DNA of 64,000 nt, from positions 20,144,501 through 20,208,500 of the forward strand of contig CM057469.1 in the NCBI GenBank assembly GCA_030035585.1, in the 5' to 3' direction. The stretch's first letter is position 1. The number at the start of each line of letters is the position of its first letter. The position numbers were made by a program, and so were the translations under genes. Below, piece by piece: positions 11,486 through 22,862 of this stretch. The notes under the pieces are model-generated. The model did no database searches and was not told the origin of the DNA. It was given only the letters and a program-made list of their open reading frames with translations. This DNA comes from Dugong dugon (lineage: Eukaryota > Chordata > Mammalia > Sirenia > Dugongidae).

Positions 11486-12399
11486 TATCTGGTTAGAGGT
11501 GGATTACCCCGAAGCTAATAAAACTCAGACTTTCACTTGCACAGGCCCTTCCCAAGGCTTGACCCCAGTTGGTTTAGGGCTACTGTTGTTTGCCACTTTG
11601 ACTTTTTCCCTGTCACAGTTCCCATCCTATGAGGTGACCACAGGCATTTGGAGTGGCCACAGGCATTTTTCGAGTTCTAAGGAAAAGAGAGTGGGATTGG
11701 TGTGATACATTTGTGTGGTTTGCAATCACTTTCATGTATGATGTAGTTTGCTAGCTGCCTACTCTACCAACTCAGCTGGCATTGTCGTACGAAGGCGCAG
11801 GACCAGAGGTTGAATGCCATTGTGAACTTGTTGTATGGCGCTTAGCCAACACTGGAAGAAATTGGGTAATGGAGGAGAAACTCAGATTGAAGTGGGTGGA
11901 GCCATTTACAGGTTTGTTGAACGTTCTTCTTTTACAGCTCATATGTGAAGGAAATATGAAAGAGCTTTTCACAAATTTGATAATTTGAAATATTTACATG
12001 ACACTACCGTTAGTGAGTTGTGAAACTGAAAGAAACTAAAGTATCAGTTCTAAAAAACAGATACCCACCCTGTGTTCTAGATGAAAGACTGAACTGTTCT
12101 CTCTGGTCTCTCTATAAAAAATATTACAAAGTCCTTTTCATAGGAAGAGGCAGTCTAATACTATGCATAGGAAATATGTAGGAAAAATTTATTATAAAAG
12201 TGTGTCAAGGAGTTAATGGAAATAAGATGTTATTATTTCAGATTTTTTAATGTGGTCGTCAGCCTTTAAAAATTTATAATTTGATGATGTAATTTCCCTT
12301 CTCATTCTAAATAAATACTCAATTTAGAACTTCATTTTGTTTTCATAATTTTGTATTATTTTTCTTAAAGGGGGCCCTTCCCCAAATCATGTAAGCTTC
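11486..12399. other. no gene recognised; unassigned old sequence
   Basis: 11490-11610 has a composition like an unassigned old repeat ('gaagctaataaaactcagac'). 11780-11990 has a 68-codon open frame with no recognisable domain. Confidence 0.3.
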
Positions 12400-12870
12400 A
12401 AGCTCCATTAACCCTTCCTTCACCACTGGATCTTCTCTTGTCTGCCTCTTTCCTCAGCTCCTTACTCACTATACATCCCAGTCACATTCATCTTTATGCT
12501 CCTCAGATGGTTCTGCTTGTTCTCACAGCAGGGCTTTTTGCGCTTGCCTGGTATATACTTTCATTTGCTTTTTGAAGGACTTTGCAGTATTTAGTTCTCA
12601 GGACAGGTGTCTTCTCAGAGTCTGTCTCTGACCGCTTAATCTAAAGTATCTTTCCTTCCTTCTTCATCTCTACCACATCATATGTTTTATTTTCATAGCA
12701 CTGACGGACATCTGACTGTTTTCTTTTATTGTTATTGACTATCTCCCCCTTTTCAAATATAAACTCAATGTATGAGAGAGAAATCGTTCACTGTGATATT
12801 TCGAGTCTATAGTTGTGCCTGAACCATTTTAGATACTCAACAGATAACTTGTTGAGTGAAAAATTACTAA
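12400..12870 (+). repeat. L2 3' region
   Basis: 'gtcttctcagagtctgtctc', 'catatgttttattttcatag' and the terminal 'gatactcaacagataacttg' keep the L2 order of segments. Old and diverged. Confidence 0.6.
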
Positions 12871-13159
12871 TGAGCTTGAGCTTGTACATTTTGCCAAGTA
12901 TTTATTTACTAGTGCAATTCCTTATTTTGTAGATTTTCTTTTTGTGTCATTTGTGTGTTTACTGCATATGATCCTGGCTTGTCTTACAGTTTGCATAAAC
13001 GCTCTTTGATTGTTTCTGCAGCAAATAGTGGTTAAGACTGTTAATTAATATTATATTTCAGTTAAACTATTTTGCTATAGAATATTCAAACAGAATGGTG
13101 GAGAGAATAATAAAATGAGTACCCAAGTACCCATCCTCTAGCTTTGTTATATTTTACCA

Positions 13160-14040
13160 TTAGATTGATGGAGAGCTGCTTTTGAGTCGACACCAACTCA
13201 TATGACCTTATTAATGTACAACAGAATGAAGGGTTGACCAATCCTGTGTCATCTTCATGATTGCTAGCATGTTTGAGTTTATCACTAAGGCTGTTGTGCC
13301 AGTCCGTGTCATTTGGGGTGTTATGATTGAATTGTATTCTCCAAAAATTTGTGCTGTAAATCTTAACCTCTGTGCTGGTGGTTATAATCCCATTTGGGAA
13401 TGGGTTATCTTTGTTATGTTAATGAGACAGGATTAGTGTAGAGTGTGTCTTAAGTCAGTCTCTTCTGAGATAGAAAAGAGATTAACCAAGCAAGCAGGAG
13501 AGGCAGAGATGGGGGAAGAGAGATTCCAAGCCACATGAAGGTCACCCAGAAGCAGAAGCTCAAAGAGACAGGGACTTCCCTCAGAGCTGACAGAGACGAG
13601 AAGCCATCCCCTAGTGCCAGCACCCTGAGTTCGGACTTGTAGGCTCCTAAACTGTGAGAAAATAAATTTCTCTTTGTTAAAGCCACCCATTTATGGTATT
13701 TCTCTTATAGCAGCACTACATAACTAAGACACTAGGGGTCTCCCTCGCCCTCATTGGCCTTCTGCTTCACCAAACATGATGTCCTCCTCCAGCGATTGAT
13801 CCCTCCTGCTGATGTTTCCAAAGCACAGAGTCAGACAGTGTTCTCTTGTGAGCCATAGGATTTTCACTGGCTAATTTTCAAAAGTAGATCACCAGGTCTT
13901 TCTTCTTAGTGTGTCTTAGTCTGGAAGCTTCACTGAAATCTGTCCACCATGGGTGATCCTCCTGGTATTTGAAATAGCGGTGGCATAGGTTCCTGCTAGC
14001 AAGCTACCATGGCTCAACCGACTGTCAGATGAGTGGTGGA
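13160..14040 (-). mobile_element. internally deleted RTE derivative, split by an LTR
   Basis: Two flanks (13160-13318 and about 13732-14040) join into one minus-strand element. 5' part: 'ccatggtggacag...', 'cttccagactaagacacact', 'acctggtgatctacttttga'. It is fused near 13815-13830 to the RTE 3' region ('gaggacatcatgtttggtga...') and the RTE tail. The reverse-transcriptase coding part is missing. A second derivative with a different junction lies at 34.46-34.84 kb. Confidence 0.65.
13319..13733 (+). mobile_element. solo LTR, MaLR (MST/MLT1) type
   Basis: Begins 'tgttatgattgaattgtatt' and later has 'ctgtgagaaaataaatttct' followed by 'ttgttaaagccaccca', the classic MaLR LTR end with its AATAAA signal. 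About 415 bp. Flanking bases tgggg/agggg may be a decayed 5-base duplication. It splits the RTE derivative. No internal retroviral region is present. Confidence 0.75.
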
Positions 14041-14079
14041 TTTTAGCATTAGGTTCTTTCTTTTTGTTTTTTTGAATTA

Positions 14080-14800
14080 AGTGTTACAGGTACAGATGAT
14101 GCTTCTGTATCCCTCCCTAAGGTTACTTCTTCTTTTTCCCTGCTTATTCAGAGGTATATTCAGAGGTATTACCTTGCATTTACATTGAAAAATTTTTCCT
14201 ATGTATAAATTCATATATAAGCAATAAAACAATAGAGCTGGTAAGTTTTCAAACTTAACAGAGATGGTATTATTCTGCGTATCTCCTCTGAACCCTCTTT
14301 TTTTTTTTTTAAACATGCTTTATGTTGACACATGGAGCTTTCATTTCTTCATTTTCACTGCTGTGTAATATTCATGGATAAACCAATTTATTTAATAATT
14401 CTTCCGTTGAGGAACCTTTAGGTGGTTGCCAATATTTTTGCTGTTACTAACAACGGTGCAATGAATGTTTTTTGTGCAAGCCCCCCTTATGTATATGTGA
14501 AGTTTTTCTAAGATGCGTAACTGGAAGCAGGATATTGCCGGGTCATAGGGTATGCTCTTCTTTAGCCTTTACCACATTTTGTCATGTTGGCTTTTTAAAG
14601 TGGTTGTTACCTGTTTGTTTCCACCAGCAGTGTACGAGGCGTGTCATTTCTCCATGCCCTTGCTATCACTTTGTTTTGTCATACCTGAGCTTTTGTCATT
14701 CCTGACGTATGAGAAATGGTATTTAGTGTTTTAGATTTGTATTCCATAGTTAGTGGAGGGGTTGCATGTTCTTTTTATATGGTTACTGGCTATTCTATTT
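14080..14800 (-). repeat. old L1M/HAL1-type LINE 3' fragment, antisense
   Basis: 'ttttcactgctgtgtaatat' and 'aggtggttgccaatattttt' are the antisense of the terminal L1 ORF2/3' UTR text. T-rich runs at 14059-14074 and 14298-14311. Confidence 0.55.
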
Positions 14801-15900
14801 ATTTATTTTTTATAGTTTATTTTTGTTGTTGTTGAGACTATACACAGCAGAATGTAGACCAGCGCAGTCATTTCTACACGTACAGCTTTGTGATATCGAT
14901 TACATTCTTTGAGTTGTAGCAACCATCCTCACTCTCCTTTTCTGCATTGTTCCTTCTCCAATAACATAAACTTACTGCCCCCTAAAATTTCTGTCTCATC
15001 TTTTGCGTTGTTGTTGTCACTTTGATCCCGCATAGGTAGATCTTAAAAGAGCACGGTGCTCAGTGCAGACATTGTTTACTAGTTAAGCTCAACTGTTGTT
15101 TGGTTTTATGAAGACTTCAGGGGATAGTTTTGGTTTAAGGTTTAAGGATTATCTCAGGGCAGTAGTTTCAGGGATTCATCCATCAGGGATTCATCCAGCC
15201 TCCATGGCTACAGGATGTCTGGAGTCCATAAGAATTGGAAATTCTCTTCTGCATTTTCCCCCTTTTGATCAGGATTCTTCTATAGAATCTTTGATTAAAA
15301 TGTTCAGGAATGGTAGCAGGGCAACATCCAGTTTTTCTGGTCTCGTGGCAAAGGAGGCAGTTGTTCTTGGACGTAATTAGCCACACATTCCATTTCCTCT
15401 TCCTATTCCTGACTCTCTTGTTCCTCTGTTACTCCAGGTGAATAGAGAACAGTTGCACCTTGAATGGCTACTTGGAAGCTTTTAAGACCCCAGGCACTAT
15501 GCAGTGAACTAGGAGGCAGAACAGAAGCACTAAACACATTATTACGCCAATCAATTAGGATGTCCCATGAAACCATGACCCTAAGGAACCAGATCCCATA
15601 AAATGTTTGGTTGTACATAAGCAGCCTCAGCAGCTACTCTTCTTTTGTTTTTGTGTAGTTGTTGTAAATATATCTATCACACAACTTTTGCCAGTTCAGC
15701 TTCTTAAAGGTGTACAACTTATTGACAGCAATAACATTAATTAGCTGTACAGCCCTATCCTTAATACGATTTTTTCATCCCCATAACTGAAATTCAGTAG
15801 TCTATAAGTGGTAACCTTCCCTTTCCCCCCCAACCCTCTTGCCCCTGTTAACCACTAATAAACTTTGGTTTCTATATATTTACCTTTTCTTGTGTTTTTA

Positions 15901-16112
15901 TAAGAAGCCCTGGTGGTCCAGTGGTTAATGCACACAGCTGCTAACCAAAGGTTGACAGTTTAAACCCACCAGTGGCTCCATGGGAGAAAGATGTGGCAGT
16001 CAGCTTCCATAAAGATTTAAAGCCTTGGAAACCCTTTGGTGCCATTCTACTCTGCCCTATAGGGTTGCTATGAGTCAGCACTGACTTGAAAGCAGTGAGT
16101 TGGTTTTGTCTT
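15901..16112 (+). mobile_element. AfroSINE, middle-length form, sense
   Basis: 'gaagccctggtggtccagtg' head, 'ggttgacagtttaaacccac' in place of the B-box, body 'cttccataaagatttaaagc', RTE tail 'tatagggttgctatgagtca'. Sits between the L1 3' UTR and ORF2 parts. Confidence 0.9.
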
Positions 16113-17375
16113 TTTATATAAGTGAGGTCATACAATATTTGTCATGTTGTGATTGACTTATTTCACTCAGCATAATGCCTTCACGCTCCATCTATATTGT
16201 AGAATGTCTCTTATTGGCTAAGTAGTATTACATTGTATATATGTACCACATTTAGTTTATCTGTTGATCCATTGATGGGCATTTAGGTTGTTTCTACCTT
16301 TTGGCTATCGTGAATAGTGCTACAGTGAACATTGGCGTACAAGTCTCTATCTGAGTCACTACTTTCAAGTCTTTTGGGTATATACCCAGGAGTGGAATTG
16401 CTGGGTCATAATGGTAGTTCTATTTTTAGTTTTTTGAGGAACTGCCATACTGTTTTCCAAAACGGAGGTGCCGTTGTTTTGCATTTCAATCAGCAGTGGA
16501 TAAGGGTTTCAGTTTCCCCACGTCCTCATCAACATTTGTTGTTTTTTGCTCTTTTTTTATCTTAGCTGCCCTAGTGGGAGTGAAATGGTATCTCATTGTG
16601 ATTTTGATTTGTGTCTTTCTGGTGTAATGACATTGAGCATCTTTGCATGTATTTGCTGGCCATTTGAATGTCCTCTTTGGTGAAATGTCTGTTGAAGCCC
16701 TTCGTGCATTTTTTGATTGGGTTATTTTATTTTTGTTGTCGAGTTGTCAGTTTTACATAAATTTTGGTTACTAGATTCTTGTAGGATATATGGTGTGGTG
16801 GTTAATGTTATGTGTCAGTTGGTTAGGTCGTGATTCCCAGTATTTTGTAATTGTCCTCCATTTTGTGATCTAATGTACTTGTCCTCCATTTTGTGGTATT
16901 GTATATACACCCTTTCTCAAGTCACACACGCCCTTACTCAAGTCACACCCTTCCTCAAATCACCACCTTACTCAAGTATCTGATAAGGGGTGTTTCCTTG
17001 AGTGTGTGATCTACATCCGGTATAGATGGATGGTGTGGCAAACCTTACTCTTGCTCTGGATCCTGCACCTAACTCATCATCTTCTGACCTGCTGATTATG
17101 GGATTCGCCAGTGTCTGCCAGCTTCTGCAGCCCTGTGAGCCAGCAGCCTGCTGTCTGACGTGCTGATTCTGGGATTTGCTGGCCTCTGCAGCACCATGGA
17201 CCAACAGCTTGTCATCTGACCTACCAGTTTGGGATTTATCAGCCCCTGCAACCACGTGAGTCAGCAGAAATCTCCATCCCAAAACCTGACACATGGATTT
17301 GGGATTTGAGACACACAGATTTGGGATTTGCCAACCTCCACAACTGTGTGAGCCATTTCCTTGAGTTAAATCTTA

Positions 17376-17401
17376 ATACACACACACCCACATGCGCGCG
17401 T

Positions 17402-17435
<34 letters not shown>

Positions 17436-17450
17436 CCCACACACACATAC
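17376..17450 (+). repeat. (CA)n microsatellite
   Basis: Long CA tract, interrupted by CATGCGCGCG (17391-17400) and a TCCC. It follows 'gagttaaatcttaataca', so it probably grew from the LTR's own 3' part. Confidence 0.9.
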
Positions 17451-17682
17451 TTTGGACGTGTTATCAGGAGGGACTAGTCCCTGGAGAAGGACATCATGCT
17501 TGGTAGAGGGTCAATGAAAAAGAGGAAGACCCTCAACGAGATGGATTGACACAGTGGCTGCAACAGTGGGCTCCAGCATAACGGTGATTTGAGGATGGCA
17601 CAGGACCTGGCAGTGTTTTGTTCTGTTGTACATAGGGTCGCTATGAGTCGGAAGCAACTCAGTGGCACCTAACAACAGCCAC
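17451..17682 (+). mobile_element. RTE LINE 3' end (5'-truncated)
   Basis: 'ggacgtgttatcaggaggga', then 'gagaaggacatcatgcttgg', then 'gttctgttgtacatagggtc' and the tail 'cagtggcacctaacaacag'. Encodes the C-terminal strip that follows the RTE reverse transcriptase. Inserted in the CA-rich end of the LTR; flanks acacatac/acacgaatac may be the target duplication. Confidence 0.85.
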
Positions 17683-19086
17683 ACGAATACACGCTTCATT
17701 GATTTTGCTTCTCTAGAGAATACAGCCTAAGGCATATGGTTTCTGAAGATATTCTCGCAGTTAGTAGCTTGTCTTTTTACTTTTTTGGTAAAATCTTTCG
17801 ATGAACAAAAGTTTTTAATTTTTATGAGGTCTCATTTATTTTGCCTTTTGCTGTTTGTACTTTTGTTATTGTATCAGATAATCCATTGTTAAAAGCTAGG
17901 CCCGACAGTGTTGCCCCTGCATTTTTTTTCTAAGAATTTTATGATTTTAGTTTTCACATTTAGGTCCTTAATCCATTTTGAATTTGTTTTTGTATATGGT
18001 GTGAGGCATGGATCCTGTTTCATTTTTCTCCATGTGAAAATCCAATTCCCCAACTCCATTTATGGAAGAGATTCTTCTTTCCCCATCAAACGGACTTATC
18101 ACCCTTGTCAAAAACCAGTTGACCATAGATGTGTGGGTTTATTTGTGGGTCTCAGTAGATGGCTCTTGTTATACCAGGACCAGGCTGTTCTGGTTACTGT
18201 AGCTATATGATATGTTATAAAATCAGGAAGTGTGAGGCCTCCCACTTTGTTCTTCTCTTTCAACACTGCTTTAGCTATTTGGGACCTCTTGCCATTCCAT
18301 GTAAAGTTGAGGGTTGGTTTTTACATTTCTGTTAAGAGGGCTGTTGGCATTTGGGATTGTGTTGAATCTGTAGATCACTAAGGGTGGTAATGACATTTTA
18401 ACAATATTAAGTGTTCCAATCCATGAACATGGAATGCCTTTCTATTTATTTAATTCTTCTTTAATATCTTTCAGCAATGTTTTATAATTTTCATTATATG
18501 AAGTCCTTCACATCCCTGGTTAAATTGATTCCTAGGTATTTTATTCTCTTAGATGCTATTGTGAATGGAATTAGTTTCCCAAATTTCTCCTTTAGATTTC
18601 TTATTGCCGATATATTGAAACCCAGCTGATTTTTGTTAGCCTTGTATCCTGCAACTTTGCTAAGTTCTTTTATTAGCTCTGCAAGTTTTCTTGTGGACTT
18701 TTTGGGATTTTCTACATATAGAATTATGTGATCTGCAAATAGAGATAATTTTACTTTTTCTTTTCCAATCTGGATACCTTTTGTTCTATTTATTTTATAA
18801 ATTGCTTTTTCTATCCTTTTTCTTTTACTCTTCCATCCCTCTTTTTTGTATTAGGTTATTTTTTCTTTTTATTATTGATTTGTAGGAATTATTCAGGTGT
18901 TTTGGCTATTAATCATTTGTTATTTGCATTGCAAGTATTTCAGTTTGTGGCTTGTCTTTTTAGTTGTGTTTGTACTGAATTTCGTTGTACTTGAATTTGT
19001 AATTTTAATAGAGATAAATTTATTACTCTTTTTCTTTATGGTTTTCCTTTTTGTATCTTGTTTAAGATCCTCTTGCCGTACATAAG

Positions 19087-19303
19087 AGTCCCTGGGTGTT
19101 GCAAACAGTAAACGTTCTCGCCTGCTAACTGAAAGGTTGGAGGTTCAAGTTCACTCAGAGGTTCCTTGGAAGAAATGCTTGGTAATGTACTTTCAGAAAA
19201 TCAGCCATTGAAAACCTTATGGAGCACAGTTCTACTCAGACACACATGGGGTTGCCATGAATTAGAATCCACTTGATGGCAACTGGTGTTAGTTTTTTTC
19301 CCC
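19087..19303 (+). mobile_element. AfroSINE, long form, sense
   Basis: Head 'gagtccctgggtgttgcaaa', body 'cagaaaatcagccattgaaa', tail 'ggggttgccatgaattagaa' then 'tccacttgatggcaactgg'. The body includes the RTE-like segment discussed in the findings. Confidence 0.9.
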
Positions 19304-19339
19304 TACATTAAAGTTATAAAGATAGTCTCTTTATTATTT

Positions 19340-19850
19340 ACCTATTGCTACATAACAAATTACCATCAAAACCTAGTTCCTTAAAATCATAAACGTTTAT
19401 TATCTCTCTCAGTTTCTTGGTTCAGGAATATGGGAGTAACTTGGCTAGGTGGTTCTGGTCATGGTCTCTTATGAGGTCACAGTCAAGATGACAGTCAGGG
19501 TGGCAGTCATCCAAAGGTTTGACTGGGATGGGAGGATTTTCTTTTAAAGATAGCCTGCTCACATGGCTAGAAAGTTGCTGATGGCTGTTGGTAGGAGACC
19601 TTAGTTTCTCTCCATGTGGTCCTTTATGAGGGTTGCTTGAGAGTCCTTATTACGTGAAGGTTCCTCGAGAATGTGTGCTCCAGGAGAACACGACAGAAAC
19701 TAATGTCTTTGATGATCTAGGTTTGGAAGTCACACACTCTCAGCCTTACTCATTGTGGAAGGAGACTATACAGGGTCTTGAATACCAGGAATTGAGGATC
19801 ATTGGGGGCCATCTTGGAAACTGGCTCCTAGAGTCTCCTGTATTTTTTGT
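19340..19850 (+). repeat. ancient eutherian MER-type repeat, not assigned
   Basis: 'ctattgctacataacaaatt' near the start and 'ggatcattgggggccatctt' at the end define a repeat common in human DNA. I cannot give a secure family name. Confidence 0.55.
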
Positions 19851-20205
19851 TCTAAAAGACCTAACGTTCTTTCACATTTAGGTCTTTAATCCATCTGGAA
19901 TTTCTCTCTCTCTCTCTGTGGTGTTAGCAAGGGGATCTACTCTTATTATTTTTTAAAGACATAATAATTATTCCAGTTCCATTCATTGAATGATCCATCA
20001 TTTATTTCTTCATTGATTTTTTTTTTTTTTAATGCTACCCCTGTCATGTATCAGTGTTGTTTATTTATTTCTGGGCTCTCTGTTCTTCTCCTTTAGCTGA
20101 TTTTTGTGTTTGTATGTCATTTCCACCGTACAAGTAGTCTTGGCATCTCCTAGGCAAGTCTCTCCTGTTTTGTTCTTCATGACTGGCTTGGCTCTTCTTG
20201 TCACC

Positions 20206-20514
20206 AAAGAGCCATTACATCTCCATCAAGAGAGGCATGGCTAAATACATTCATCTGAATTTTAGATTCAGTTCCCTGGTTCCATGAAAGATCCTGTTGT
20301 GATTTTGCTTATTTTAAGGAGTAGAAAAATGTAATCTTTTTTTTTTAATTAGAAAAGTAATAGTTGCTTACTAAGGATTGGTAAATACAGATAAGTAGAA
20401 AAAAACTTAAAAAAAAAATCATCAGTAGTCCCATTACCCAAACATCGCCACTGTTGTGGCATTAGGAAGCTTTAAAGATTTGATTTTGAAAAAATGACAT
20501 CATCTCTACAGCAG
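20206..20514. other. unassigned AT-rich sequence
   Basis: Possibly more decayed L1. Nothing specific seen; T and A runs at 20337-20347 and 20409-20418. Confidence 0.3.
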
Positions 20515-21370
20515 AAAGTATCAGATAAGGATTAGTATTCTTATTATATAATATGCTTCTATAAATCATTGAGAAAATGATAAAACAACCCAATAGAAAA
20601 ATGCAGAAAGGACATGGCAAAGGAGGAAGTACAAATGGCTAAGAGCAAGTGAAAACATGAGGAAAATGTAAAACAAAACCAAAATAAACAGGATTTTCTT
20701 ATCCTTCCAGAATACACCTTATAAGCATGAATAGTGAGACTTTGTCTTGCTTACTTTGGACATGTCATCAGAGAAGACCAGTTGCTAGAAGAGGACATCA
20801 TGTTTGGTAACAGAGAGGGTCAGTGAAAACAAGGGACCCTCCATAAGATGGATTGACCCAGTGGCTGCAACAGTGGGCTCAAACATGCGAATTATTGTGA
20901 GGATGGTGCAGGACCGGGTTATGTTTCATTCAGTTATACGTAAGGTCACCATGAGTTGGAGCTGACTCGAAGGCAGCCACAAACAACAACAACATAGTAC
21001 TGTATACAAAAAGAAAGAAGCTGGAGACAGTCTTAGGTACCTATCAAAAGAGGAATGGATAAATAAATAAGTGCGTCCGTACTGTGGAATTCTGAGCAGC
21101 CATTAAAAAATAATATATGTGTGTATTGTTCTCTTATGTGCTAACAGGGAAGGATATCTGAGGCATAATGCTGAATGAAAAATGTAAGTGAAAGAATAGT
21201 TTATATAATATGGTGTTATGTTTATGACAAAATTATATACATATGTATTTATTTGTCTATAAAAAAATTCTAGGATAAATGCAGCTCTATTAAGAGTAGT
21301 TAACCAAGAGAGTAGGATGTGTAAGAGAGGAGACTTTAATTTTGTATTATTTGGATTTTTTTTTCAAAAT
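20515..21370 (+). mobile_element. old L1M 3' end, sense, split by an RTE tail
   Basis: Before the insert: 'cccaatagaaaaatgcagaa'. After it: 'atcaaaagaggaatggataa' and 'tgtggaattctgagcagcca', the end of L1 ORF2. A degraded 3' UTR follows. Confidence 0.65.
20752..20992 (+). mobile_element. RTE LINE 3' end (5'-truncated)
   Basis: 'ggacatgtcatcagagaaga', 'gaggacatcatgtttggtaa', then the tail 'aaggtcaccatgagttggag' ending in (CAA)n. Inserted in the L1M. Confidence 0.85.
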
Positions 21371-21769
21371 CATGCTTTGCTTTGTTCTTAGCATGGAATA
21401 TGACAGAATAATTGTTCATTAAATGTTAGCTGCTGTCATCATCATCAGTCATTATCATGTTCCCTCCAACTCTTCAAGAATTTTATTTACTGTGGTCAAA
21501 ATATTGTAATCAAAAGATGTGTTATGATTTTACTTAATCATATTCCTATTGTTACGTGAATAAGCGACTTAATTTTTCGCCATTATATGTGACATTTCAA
21601 TGAATAGGTTAAACTTTTTGAAAGAACGTTTTATGTGATTATGGGAGTAATATATACTCATGGCAAATTTAATAAATATAGAACAATTTTTACTAGAAAA
21701 TAAAAATGACCTATAATACTGCCACCGAAGCACAGCCTGTAGCGTTTTATTATGGTTTCTTTGGGTCTG
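21371..21769. other. unique AT-rich sequence
   Basis: Nothing recognised. Confidence 0.35.
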
Positions 21770-22157
21770 CCCCCTACTTTTTGTGGTAACAGCTTTATTG
21801 AGATGTAATTCACATACCATTTAAAGTATACAATTCAATGTTCTTAGTATATTTAGAGGGTTGTGCAGCCATCACTATGATACGTTTTAGAATATTTTTA
21901 TTACCCCAGAAAGTAACCCCAGACCCTTTAACAGTACCCTCTCCCCCACGCCACTGTGTTCCCCCATCTTCCTCAAGTAGTGAACTAACTCATTAGCAAC
22001 CATCAGTCTACTTTCTGTCTGTATAGATTTGCCTCTTCTGGACATTTCATACAACTGCAGAAATACGATCTGTGGTTTTTAGCGACTGGCTTCTTTAACT
22101 TACATGTGTTGTTGCACGTGTCAGTACTTCATTCCTTTTGATTTCTGAGTAATACTG

Positions 22158-22670
22158 CGTTGTATGCTGTAATAAATTACCATAAATTTAGTGGCTTAAA
22201 AGAACACACATTTTATCAGACCGTATTTCTGTAGGCCAGAAGTCTGACGTGGGTCTCACTGGGCTAAAATTAAGGTATCAGAAATGGTGGATTCCTTTCT
22301 GGAGGCCGTGGGGCAGAAGCTGTTTCCTTGCCCTTTCTACCTTCTAGAGGCTGCCCACATTCCTTGGCTCGTGGTCACCTTCAAAGCCAGCAACGGAGGG
22401 TTGAGTCCTCATGTCACGTCACTCTGACCTTGTGTCTGTCATCATATCTCTTTCTCTGACACTCTTTTCTGCCCCCTCCTCCACTTTTAAGGACCCTGTG
22501 GTTACACCAGACCTTTTAGATAAACCAAGATAATCTCTCAAATTTAACTTTAGTCGATTAGCAACCTTAATTCTATCTACTTTAATTCCTTCTTGCAGTG
22601 TAAACTAACGTATTCCTACAGGTTCCAGGGATTAGGCCATGGACACACTTGGGGATCATTATTCTTTCTA
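22158..22670 (+). repeat. ancient eutherian LTR-like repeat, not assigned
   Basis: 'ataaattaccataaatttag', 'ggtctcactgggctaaaatt', 'ttctagaggctgcccacatt', 'ggttccagggattaggccat' in order: a repeat frequent in human DNA (LTR/MER class). Family name uncertain. Confidence 0.55.
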
Positions 22671-22683
22671 TCACAGATAGATA

Positions 22684-22815
22684 TAAAAAGAAACCTGTTG
22701 CCATCGAGTTGCTTCCAACTCATAGTGACCCTATAGGACAGAGTAGGACTGTCCGCGTAAGGTTTTCGGCTGGTGGATTAGAATTGCCGACCTTTTGGTT
22801 AGCAGTCGAGCGTTT
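22684..22815 (-). mobile_element. AfroSINE, short form
   Basis: 'aacctgttgccatcgagttg', 'gtgaccctataggacagagt', 'gccgaccttttggttagcag'. The head is cut short after 'tcgagcg'. Confidence 0.85.
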
Positions 22816-22862
22816 TATTTATCCATTCATCAACTGATGGACAGTTAGATTGTTTCAGCCGC

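Larger units (their letters stand above)
16794..17734 (+). mobile_element. solo LTR with TATGG duplication, split by an RTE tail
   Basis: Begins TGTGGTGG, ends AAGGCA, and is flanked by TATGG at 16789-16793 and 17735-17739, so it has TG...CA termini and a 5-base duplication. About 710 bp without the RTE insert. Text such as 'ttaatgttatgtgtcagttg' at the start and 'gcttctctagagaatacagc' at the end matches an ancient eutherian LTR type I know from human, but I cannot name the family. Holds three imperfect ~60-base units at 17083-17272. Confidence 0.7.
14801..18860 (-). mobile_element. older afrotherian L1, antisense, split by SINE and LTR
   Basis: 14801-15900 is a 3' UTR that shares modules with the young L1s at 49 and 58 kb (compare 14830-14930 with 49320-49430, and 15475-15520 with 59045-59095). 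16113-16793 and 17740-18860 are antisense ORF2, from the C-terminal end back into the reverse-transcriptase region (for example 'tatacccaggagtggaattg' and 'gtatatggtgtgaggcatgg'). Frames are heavily broken. Interrupted by an AfroSINE (15901-16112) and a solo LTR (16794-17734). Confidence 0.75.
18862..20205 (-). mobile_element. second old L1, antisense ORF2, split twice
   Basis: Segments 18862-19086, 19306-19340 and 19855-20205 are antisense L1 ORF2 ('gaattattcaggtgttttgg', 'tttaggtctttaatccatct', 'ttcattgaatgatccatcat'). They repeat text already present in the first L1, so this is a separate copy. Split by an AfroSINE and by an old MER-type repeat. Confidence 0.65.
21770..22862 (-). mobile_element. 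old L1M 3' UTR, antisense, split twice
   Basis: 21770-22157 carries 'aacagctttattgagatgta' and 'gattctgag'-like L1M text up to 'aatactgcgttgtatg'. The element resumes at 22816 with 'tttatccattcatcaactga'. The gap holds an ancient repeat and an AfroSINE. Confidence 0.7.

Noticed and set aside
13433-13690. Overlapping minus-strand frames of 78-85 codons
   Set aside because: Antisense of the LTR at 13.3-13.7 kb; similar to the frames in the related LTR at 45.4 kb, hence repeat-derived.
13160-14040. Intact retroviral provirus
   Set aside because: LTRs at 13.3, 16.8 and 45.1 kb are solo, each flanked by host or LINE sequence, with no gag, pol or env between LTR pairs.
17306-17506. Frames rich in Thr-His or Val-Cys
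   Set aside because: Translation of the (CA)n microsatellite.
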